Notes under the pieces: model-generated
Told to the model about the DNA's origin: nothing
Database searches by the model: none
Seen by the model: the letters and a program-made list of their open reading frames with translations, nothing else
Part shown: one piece after another, positions 53,840-60,561 of the stretch
Layout of the letters: every line of letters begins with the position of its first letter
Position numbering within the stretch: position 1 is the stretch's first letter
Position numbers and translations under genes: made by a program
Assembly (NCBI RefSeq): GCF_020171345.1
Contig: NZ_JAIUZM010000001.1
Span: 496,001-560,000 of the forward strand
Origin: Microbulbifer agarilyticus
GTDB taxonomy: Bacteria > Pseudomonadota > Gammaproteobacteria > Pseudomonadales > Cellvibrionaceae
DNA length: 64,000 bases
Direction of reading: 5' to 3'

Positions 53840-55285
53840 TCACGCGGCGCATATCGCCTCACCATGATCGTGCACTTCAACCAGTGCCGCATGTAGCGCT
53901 TTTACTGCGCTTTCGTAATCACTTTCATCGATCATAAACTGCATATCGACCTGCCGCATGGACTGATGAACCGCAAGAATACTGATACCAGAGCCGGCCA
54001 GTGCGCTGACTGCCCGCGACAGCATCCCCGCGACTTTCATATCGCTACCGATGGCAGACACCACAGCAACTTTTCGCACCTGGATTGCGCAGTCCGGGAA
54101 TAGCTCACCAATCGTTTTTTTGATGCGCTTGACCGTTTTCAAGTTATTACTCAGGTAGTGAGTAATGGTATTGGCGTTGGTATCCTTGGTAACCACGCTC
54201 CCCTTGAAGCGCGCGATGATCTCATTGATCGAGCGGTCATAACTGGTCATGCTGCCCATCATGTCCTGGTCAAAGCACTCAACCGCATAAATATTTTTGC
54301 GGCCGGCAATGATCTCCACCTGAGGTGTATCGCTGACGTAGTCTCCAGTAACCAAGGTGCCACTATGATCCGGCTCGAAGGTATTCATCACCCTGAGCGG
54401 AATTTCCTGCTGACGCAGTCCCTTGGCCGCGCGGGGGTGAATCGCCTCCATGCCCAGGTTAGCAAGCTGGTCAGCAACATCGTAGTTGGTGCGACCAATG
54501 GGCACCGCCTGCTCTTCACCAACCAGACGCGGGTCGGCGCTGCTCAGGTGGTATTCCTTGTGGATAATTGCCTCGCTGGCACCGGTAATGACAGCAATCC
54601 GACTGAACGTCATCTCGCTGTAACCACGGGCGAAGGTCTTCATGAGTCCTTCCGCGGTATGCGCATACCCGGTAACAATCGGCAGCTCATTGTCAAAGTC
54701 GACGTCTGCGAATGCACGTTCGATACGCTCGTCCAGTGTTCGGTGCTCACCGTCACGCCAGCCGGTGAGATCCACGAAGCGCGCGTTGATCCCTTCCTGC
54801 TTCAGTAGCTGCGCCATATTCCAGGCGCTGTGGGCCTCCCCCAGGCTTGCCAGCATTTCACTGACCACGTCCAGGTGACCCTCAAGGGCAAAATGGCCGT
54901 GCTGACACACCCGCTCAAGATCCGCGAGACAATTGGCCGCATCCTCCAAGCGCTCACCAATGAAGGCATTGGCCTTGGCCAGCATAATATCGTCGGTGAA
55001 CAGCGATGCATTCACCTCCTCCATGCGAGCACGCAAGCCAGCAACGGCATCAGACCACTCGCGGTCGTCATCGGCACCCGCAAACAGGGCAAAGATACCC
55101 GGGCGACCAGATTTCTTATGCTCCAGCAACATATCGGTAATGCCACCGTAGGCAGAGACCACGAAGACTCGTCGATACAAACGGTTGGCTTCCACATTGC
55201 CGTTTTTCAGAATGATATTGTCACGTACTGCGCGGTAGTCACTCATAGACGTACCGCCGATCTTTTCCACCGTATGCGCTTTCAT
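53840..55285 (-). CDS. ask: ectoine-operon aspartate kinase (Ask_Ect)
   Basis: A 481-residue aspartokinase that phosphorylates aspartate and feeds the aspartate semialdehyde used by EctB. The kinase start KAHTVEKIGGTSMSDY follows the catalytic K-[FI]-GGTS pattern and the C terminus has tandem ACT domains (VAVVSAIGSDMKVAG, then SGISILAVHQSMRQVD). Ect-linked aspartokinases tend to escape feedback by lysine/threonine. ATG at 55285 has AAGGA; the open frame runs on to 55396 but lacks a better start. The gene is last of the ectABC-ask operon. Confidence 0.92.
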   Translation of the reverse strand: MKAHTVEKIGGTSMSDYRAVRDNIILKNGNVEANRLYRRVFVVSAYGGITDMLLEHKKSGRPGIFALFAGADDDREWSDAVAGLRARMEEVNASLFTDDIMLAKANAFIGERLEDAANCLADLERVCQHGHFALEGHLDVVSEMLASLGEAHSAWNMAQLLKQEGINARFVDLTGWRDGEHRTLDERIERAFADVDFDNELPIVTGYAHTAEGLMKTFARGYSEMTFSRIAVITGASEAIIHKEYHLSSADPRLVGEEQAVPIGRTNYDVADQLANLGMEAIHPRAAKGLRQQEIPLRVMNTFEPDHSGTLVTGDYVSDTPQVEIIAGRKNIYAVECFDQDMMGSMTSYDRSINEIIARFKGSVVTKDTNANTITHYLSNNLKTVKRIKKTIGELFPDCAIQVRKVAVVSAIGSDMKVAGMLSRAVSALAGSGISILAVHQSMRQVDMQFMIDESDYESAVKALHAALVEVHDHGEAICAA

Positions 55286-55418
55286 GGGATCCTTGCGTTG
55301 ACCATTTCCGAATTTCTGATGAGAAGCACCCTGATGATCGCTGGAATCAAAATACTCCCGCGAGGTACTCCAGAACTCTGCTGCCCTGTTGTGCATTGGA
55401 ATTATCCGGGACGCTGAA

Positions 55419-55823
55419 TTATTTTTCGCCCTTTACCTCTTCGGCATCCAGCTCGTAGGCACCTTCAGCGTTATGCACTTCCTTACCGTGCAGAGGCGGG
55501 TTGAAGACACAAGCCATTTTCATTTCTGTTTTGGCTTTCAGCACATGCTTGTCGTTTTTATCCAGGATATAGATCGTGCCCGGAAAAATCTCATGCACAA
55601 CGCCATCGGCTTCCGCCATCACGGAACCTTCACCAGACATACAGTACACAGACTCCAGGTGGTTCTGATAGTGCAGGTTTAGTTCGGCACCTTCGTAAAT
55701 GGTGGTGATATGGAAAGAGAAACCCATATTGTCATTTTTCAGCAGGAGGCGCGTGCTCTCCCAACCATCTGACACGATACGACGGTTGGATTTTTCAGCG
55801 TCTTGCAGATTTCTTACGATCAT
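55419..55823 (-). CDS. ectC: L-ectoine synthase
   Basis: A 134-residue cupin that closes the ring of N-gamma-acetyl-diaminobutyrate to make ectoine. EctC features are present: [38 protein letters not shown] opens the chain in pieces recognisable to the family, with cupin strands [23 protein letters not shown] and [18 protein letters not shown] containing metal-ligand His/Glu residues. Size matches the family (about 130). It lies 79 bases after ectB. Confidence 0.95.
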   Translation of the reverse strand: MIVRNLQDAEKSNRRIVSDGWESTRLLLKNDNMGFSFHITTIYEGAELNLHYQNHLESVYCMSGEGSVMAEADGVVHEIFPGTIYILDKNDKHVLKAKTEMKMACVFNPPLHGKEVHNAEGAYELDAEEVKGEK

Positions 55824-55902
55824 TACTTACTCTACTTAAATTCTAAAATCTGGTCTTGGAAAGTGCGGCCCACCAGGGATCGCAAGGGTATCGCAAAGCT
55901 TA

Positions 55903-57228
55903 TTAGGCCGCGTCGGCCAGAGACTTCGCTTTGTCGCTATCTTCGGCAAAAAAGTCGTGCTCTTCCGGCACTTCTTCGCCGCGTAATACTTTTGCTACCG
56001 CAGCTTCAATGATATCCAGTGCTTTTTTCAGGTTTTCATCACTGACTGTCAGGGGGCACAGGGTTTTCACCACGTGGTCGTCCGCACCGCTGGTTTCAAT
56101 CACCAGGCCGTTACGGAATGCCTCAGAAGTAATCTTGCTCGCCAGCTCGCCACTGACACAGTTGAGACCGCGGAACATGCCGCGACCACGGGTCGTCATG
56201 TTGCCATCTCCGTACTCGTCGACGATCGCCTGCAGACGGGATTCAATGTATTCACCCTTGCGCAGAACGTCCTTGGCGAACTTGTCATCACTCCAGTAAT
56301 GGTTGATCGCAGCGGTCGCGGTTACAAACGCGAGGTTATTGCCGCGGAAGGTGCCGTTGTGTTCGCCCGGCTTCCACTGGTCCAGCTCTGGCTTCATCAG
56401 TACCACGGCAAACGGCAGACCATAGCCACTGAGAGATTTCGACAGGGTAACGATGTCCGGGACAATGCCCGCTTCTTCAAAACTGAAGTAACTGCCGGTA
56501 CGGCCACAGCCCGCCTGAATATCATCGATGATCAGCAGTACATCGTGCTTGTGACACACTTCCTGCAGGTTGCGCAGCCACTCAACGCTCGCTGCATTAA
56601 TACCGCCCTCGCCCTGCACGGTTTCAACCAATACTGCTGCCGGGTGATCAATACCACTGGATGAATCACTCAGCACCTTGTCCAGGTAGGCAGTCGTATC
56701 AATGTCATCGCCCAGGTAGCCTTCATAGGGCATGCGCGAAACGCCGCTCATACTCACGCCAGAGGCACCACGATGATGCGAGTTGCCGGTAGCAGACAAC
56801 GCAGCGAGGCTGCAGCCATGGAAACCGTTGGTAAATGAAATAATGTTTTCACGACCTTTGTATTTACGTGCGATTTTCAGCGCTGCTTCCACCGCATTGG
56901 TGCCAGTAGGGCCGGTAAACTGCATCACGTAAGTCAGGTCGCGCGGCTGCAAGATTTTTTCCGAAAAAGCCTCAAGGAACTCGCGCTTGGCCTTGGTGTG
57001 CAGGTCCAGACCGTGGGTGATGCCATCCTGCTCGATATACTCCAGCAGAGCCTGCTTAAAAATCGGGTTGTTGTGACCATAATTCAGGGTGCCGGCACCT
57101 GCGAGAAAGTCCAGGTACTGATTACCCTCCTCATCGTACAGATACTCCCCCTGTGCCTTGTTGAATACCCGCGGGAAGGCGCGGGCATAGCTCATTACTT
57201 CAGATTCGATTTCTTCAAATACTTTCAT
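55903..57228 (-). CDS. ectB: L-2,4-diaminobutyrate transaminase
   Basis: A 441-residue PLP enzyme that converts aspartate semialdehyde to diaminobutyrate with glutamate. The PLP lysine lies in VTLSKSLSGYGLP near residue 268; LLIIDDIQAGCGRTGSYF is the class III aminotransferase acid motif, and FTGPTGTNAVEAALKIAR is typical. Fits ectoine-type EctB rather than siderophore-type enzymes because of the ectA/ectC neighbours. ATG at 57228 is preceded by AAAGGG. Confidence 0.95.
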   Translation of the reverse strand: MKVFEEIESEVMSYARAFPRVFNKAQGEYLYDEEGNQYLDFLAGAGTLNYGHNNPIFKQALLEYIEQDGITHGLDLHTKAKREFLEAFSEKILQPRDLTYVMQFTGPTGTNAVEAALKIARKYKGRENIISFTNGFHGCSLAALSATGNSHHRGASGVSMSGVSRMPYEGYLGDDIDTTAYLDKVLSDSSSGIDHPAAVLVETVQGEGGINAASVEWLRNLQEVCHKHDVLLIIDDIQAGCGRTGSYFSFEEAGIVPDIVTLSKSLSGYGLPFAVVLMKPELDQWKPGEHNGTFRGNNLAFVTATAAINHYWSDDKFAKDVLRKGEYIESRLQAIVDEYGDGNMTTRGRGMFRGLNCVSGELASKITSEAFRNGLVIETSGADDHVVKTLCPLTVSDENLKKALDIIEAAVAKVLRGEEVPEEHDFFAEDSDKAKSLADAA

Positions 57229-57304
57229 TTCGGCAACCCTTTCTAATGGTTGAATAAGTACGAATAAACAATGGAAATAGGATTCAGACCGTTGCGGGAG
57301 CGAC

Positions 57305-57919
57305 TCAGTCGGTGTTGCGCTGATGCCCTACTGGGGAAAATGGCCCGATTCGCACGAGCAGCTCGCTGTCGTGCTGGCCGTTGAAATGACGCTCACGGTC
57401 AAACATCACGGTGTCCGCACATGCCGCTCCAAGCTTGCGAGCGAAACCGCGGAACAATGCCCACGAAGCTTCATTGTCCGGAGTGATGGTGGTTTCGAGG
57501 TGGCTGACCCCGCGACAGGCTGGACGGGCCAATATCTCGCGCAGCATGCGGCCGGCGAGGCCCATACCACGCCCGCCTTCGGCCACCGCCACCTGCCAGA
57601 TGAACAGGGTGTCTGGACGGTCGGGAATGATATAGCCAGAGATAAACCCCACTAACGCGCCATTGCGCTCAGCGGCCACACTGGTGGCGGCAAAGTGACT
57701 GGCCTGCAGCAGGTTGCAATAGAGAGAGTTGGTGTCGAGAGGCGGGCAATTTTCAATCAACTGGTGAACACTGGTACCATCTTCGCTGACCGGGAGGCGC
57801 AGTTGAACCTCGCCCCCATTAGGTGCGGTATCCGGCGCCTGACTAGCCTGTTGCGGCTGCACCGGATGCAAATTGTCCCCATTCGAGTCGTCTTCTTCTT
57901 GTTCGCGTGCAGCGCTCAA
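57305..57919 (-). CDS. ectA: L-2,4-diaminobutyrate N-gamma-acetyltransferase
   Basis: A GNAT-fold acetyltransferase of about 204 residues, first committed step after EctB in ectoine synthesis. Landmarks are NCPPLDTNSLYCNLL, FISGYIIPDRPDTLFIWQVAV, the acetyl-CoA loop GRGMGLAGRML and TTITPDNEASWALFRGFA. The usual family length is 170-190; the N-terminal 40 residues here are low in structure. There is no ATG in front: TTG at 57919 has GGAAGGA directly upstream and is chosen over TTG at 57934. It leads the ectABC-ask operon, with a promoter and operator candidate at 57941-57984. Confidence 0.93.
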   Translation of the reverse strand: MSAAREQEEDDSNGDNLHPVQPQQASQAPDTAPNGGEVQLRLPVSEDGTSVHQLIENCPPLDTNSLYCNLLQASHFAATSVAAERNGALVGFISGYIIPDRPDTLFIWQVAVAEGGRGMGLAGRMLREILARPACRGVSHLETTITPDNEASWALFRGFARKLGAACADTVMFDRERHFNGQHDSELLVRIGPFSPVGHQRNTD

Positions 57920-57940
57920 ACCAATTCCTTCCAAAACCGA

Positions 57941-57984
57941 TATTTAGTCATCAAATTATTACAGCAATATTGAACCCCTGGCAG
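57941..57984 (-). promoter_or_regulatory. ect operon promoter with EctR-like operator
   Basis: On the minus strand, CTGCCA (57984-57979) and TAATAA (57961-57956) are 17 bases apart. Overlapping the -10 and the probable start is TATTTAGT-CA-TCAAATTA (57941-57958). Its first half equals, as I recall it, one half of the EctR1 site described in Methylomicrobium alcaliphilum (TATTTAGT-GT-ACTATATA). Repression by the divergent MarR protein would fit this location. Confidence 0.5.
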
Positions 57985-58054
57985 GGCGCCGAAAAGTTTC
58001 AGCCTAACGTCGATTTAGACCAGAATTTGGTTCGAAGCCGAGAAAAATATTTAC

Positions 58055-58086
58055 TACTCTAAACATTTAAATCCATAGTACTCTAA
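58055..58086. repeat. direct repeat TACTCTAA in the ect divergent region
   Basis: Two copies of TACTCTAA at 58055-58062 and 58079-58086 are spaced 24 bases start to start. The first copy overlaps TATTTACT-AC-TCTAAACA (58048-58065), which resembles the operator candidate in front of ectA. A small open frame at 58116-58376 lies in the same region but has no convincing features. Confidence 0.35.
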
Positions 58087-58415
58087 GCAATCTTTGTGGC
58101 GCAAGACCAAGCCGCATGCAAGCTGACCAGTTTATAGCCAGCTTCGACATCCCGGCGGCGCCCCGCAATCGTGCGAAACCCGCACCAACAAAGGGTTTGC
58201 GCACAACAAAGGGGCGCACAGAGAGACTTAACAACAAAGCCAATTTGCCGGCACAAGATTCAACTAGAGGCCAGTCAACGGGGGCGGAAGAGCGGATAGA
58301 GCCGACGATAGATGACACATTCAGGCACGAAGCAATTGACAATCCTGACGCAAAACCCAAAATCGGGCGCGAGTGAATAGGCCTAAGCCGACACGAATTC
58401 GAGAGCCCACTGCTG

Positions 58416-58928
58416 ATGGACAAGATTGAAGAAGTACTGATTACCCTGCGACGCCTGATCCGCGCCACTGACCTGCACTCCAAGCAGCTGGTCAAGACGG
58501 CCGGGCTTACGGCGCCACAATTACTGCTATTACAAGCGATTCGCGAACAGGGCCAGGTCACCATCGGCGCCCTGGCCAAGGAAATCAGCCTGAGCCAGGC
58601 CACCGTCACTACCATCCTCGATCGACTTGAGAAACGCGGCCTGGTCTACCGCGAGCGCTCATCAGAGGATAAACGCAAGGTGCACGCCTACCTTACCGAC
58701 GCCGGCGCAGACATTATTCGCGATGCCCCAACCCCGCTACAGGAGCACTTTGTAAAGCAGTTTCGCGACCTGCGGGAGTGGGAACAATCGATGATTATTT
58801 CGGCATTGCAGCGTGTCGCACTCATGATGGACGCCGAACATATCGACGCATCCCCGGTACTGGATGTCGGCGAGCTCGACAGGAAGGACAGCCGCAAGAC
58901 ACCCCCTAGTGGCGACAAGGCAAGCTGA
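58416..58928 (+). CDS. ectR: MarR-family regulator of ectoine synthesis (EctR-like)
   Basis: A 170-residue MarR protein with the winged-helix block GQVTIGALAKEISLSQATVTTILDRLEKRGLVYRERSSEDKRKVHAYLTD in the usual order: recognition helix then wing. It is encoded divergently from ectABC-ask, the place where EctR1 lies in halophilic methylotrophs and other gammaproteobacteria, where it represses the ect operon at low salinity. The long 496-base divergent gap contains the operator candidates. The C-terminal 25 residues are charged and likely disordered. An 11-base G run follows the stop codon. Confidence 0.85.
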   Translation: MDKIEEVLITLRRLIRATDLHSKQLVKTAGLTAPQLLLLQAIREQGQVTIGALAKEISLSQATVTTILDRLEKRGLVYRERSSEDKRKVHAYLTDAGADIIRDAPTPLQEHFVKQFRDLREWEQSMIISALQRVALMMDAEHIDASPVLDVGELDRKDSRKTPPSGDKAS

Positions 58929-58931
58929 CGA

Positions 58932-58942
58932 GGGGGGGGGGG
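58932..58942. repeat. homopolymer of eleven G
   Basis: An uninterrupted run of 11 G starts four bases after the ectR stop codon. Such tracts slip during replication and also during sequencing. Confidence 0.8.
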
Positions 58943-59018
58943 CCTGACCATCCTCGCGCACAATCTTCGCCTGACCCGCTATCGCAAGAAGTACGCGTGA
59001 AACGCAAAGTTACACCCC

Positions 59019-59042
59019 GAAGTTGTACGGCCGTGCAACTTC
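59019..59042. repeat. 24-base palindrome with one mismatch
   Basis: The left arm GAAGTTGTACGG (59019-59030) is followed with no spacer by its near-complement (59031-59042), with a single mismatch pair. No T run follows. It may be an operator or a cruciform/hairpin after ectR. Confidence 0.55.
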
Positions 59043-59494
59043 CTCGCTATTTCCCCGAATTTCCCCCGCAAGTCGTTGCATTCAAACCGCAGTCGGGTAT
59101 AACTGTCGGTGCAACACTATGGTGGGCGCATGCCTGTTGGCTAGGAAGATGTCAGCGGCAGACTTGTGATCACCAATACAAGACAGCGGCGAACAGCTGT
59201 CGCGGCGAAAACAAACGAATCCGCAATACTTTCGTATATCGATAGACGACAACGCTTCGGACAGGTACACCCTTTCCGTAGGTCGTTCTGATTGTCTATA
59301 CCCGCGACGGCCCCCGGGCTTAAAAAACAGAGTGGCAAATGCCCTCGCCCAACTGCGCACAAGGTCGTGCCCGGCACAACAAATTCCGGCAGTCCTGTCT
59401 TGCAATTTCTGTTCAGATTTTCGGCAACCGCAGCCGTTTTGGCGGCCTCGCTTCAGCCGTTTTTTGTGCAGCTTTCTTGGGGAAAGGACGAATC

Positions 59495-60517
59495 ATGGCT
59501 TGCTTGCAGCACCCGGACCGGGATCAACCCGTCTACCTGTTGGCGCATCACACCGTTGGCCGTCGCCAGGGTGTCGCGGACACACGTATCACCTTGCCGG
59601 AAATTTCCGGTATTCATGCCGCCATCCAGTGGACTGGCAGCCACTGGATCATTCGCGACGTCAGCCGTAACGGTACCTGGGTCAATGGCCAGCAACTGAT
59701 CCCGGCAAAAAACCAGCAGCTGCAGCTGGGCGACAAGATCACCTTTGGCCGCGCCAGCAACTCCGAGTGGAAAGTAGAAAGCCTCGACCCACCGGAAAAT
59801 CTGCTGATCGACCTGGAAACCGGCGAAGCCACCACTCTCGAGTCCTACCACCTGCTGCCGGACGAACACGACCCCATCGCCAGCCTGCACTTCAACCCCA
59901 CCAATGGGGTTTGGATTTACGAGATTCTGGGTTGCGAAGATAACAGCGATAGCGCCAAAGTGGTAAGCCACGGTGCGCGCGTCGATTGTGTGCGCAACAG
60001 CTGGCAACTGTTCCTTGGCAACAGCCAGGGCACCACCACCGAGCTCTCCCTCAAAAGCCTGTGTATCGCCGACTTCCGCCTGCGCTATACCGTGAGCCAT
60101 CACGAGGAACATGTGCAACTGCAACTGGTGAAGGACGATATGAAGCAGGACTTGCCGGCGCGCTCGCACAACTACCTACTGCTTTACCTGGCCCGTGCGC
60201 GCATCAGCGATATCAAGCGCGGCGTCGACCCCGCCGACCAGGGCTGGGTTGCGGTGGACCTCGCCACCCGCGAGCTGGGCATCACCATCAACCACCTGAA
60301 CACGCAGATTTTTCGCGCGCGCAAACAGATCGCCGACAGCCTACCGGATGCCATTGATACCTCACAGCTGGTAGAGCGCCGCGCCTATGAAATGCGCCTC
60401 GGCTGTACCCAGCTGGATATTTTCAAAGGCTCCCAGAGGGAAGAGCTGGAAGCGTCTACCGGTGAATACCCTCTTGCAAAAGAGCCTGCACAGGAGAGCG
60501 ACCCGACGCCGGCCTGA
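59495..60517 (+). CDS. FHA-domain protein with winged-helix-like C terminus
   Basis: A 340-residue cytoplasmic protein. Residues about 15-100 form an FHA domain: TVGRR, LPEISGIHAAIQW and DVSRNGTWVNGQQL contain the Arg, Ser, His and Asn residues that bind phosphothreonine. The centre is beta-rich. A C-terminal segment (about 220-300) with LLLYLARARISD, GWVAVDLATRELGI and NHLNTQIFRARKQI looks like a winged-helix DNA-binding domain of the OmpR/SARP kind; this is by pattern only. It precedes a Ser/Thr kinase gene by 44 bases and is probably its phospho-reader. ATG at 59495 has AAGGA. Confidence 0.75.
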   Translation: MACLQHPDRDQPVYLLAHHTVGRRQGVADTRITLPEISGIHAAIQWTGSHWIIRDVSRNGTWVNGQQLIPAKNQQLQLGDKITFGRASNSEWKVESLDPPENLLIDLETGEATTLESYHLLPDEHDPIASLHFNPTNGVWIYEILGCEDNSDSAKVVSHGARVDCVRNSWQLFLGNSQGTTTELSLKSLCIADFRLRYTVSHHEEHVQLQLVKDDMKQDLPARSHNYLLLYLARARISDIKRGVDPADQGWVAVDLATRELGITINHLNTQIFRARKQIADSLPDAIDTSQLVERRAYEMRLGCTQLDIFKGSQREELEASTGEYPLAKEPAQESDPTPA

Positions 60518-60561
60518 TCGCCGGCCCAGCCTCAAACAGAGGACGCCTTGCAGGGAGCAAG

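Larger units (their letters stand above)
58929..59494. other. intergenic region before the FHA gene
   Basis: 566 bases with no convincing gene. It contains the G11 run, a 24-base palindrome at 59019-59042 and a weak -10-like TATACC at 59297-59302. The frame of the FHA gene extends into it up to 59339, but the first good start is at 59495. Confidence 0.45.

Noticed and set aside
58116-58376. 86-codon open frame between ectA and ectR
   Set aside because: No ribosome site or recognisable domain; composition looks like random sequence. It cannot be fully excluded as a small gene.
58067-58615. 182-codon open frame on the minus strand
   Set aside because: It runs over the ect divergent region and into ectR in antisense; its product is Ser/Arg-rich without a domain.
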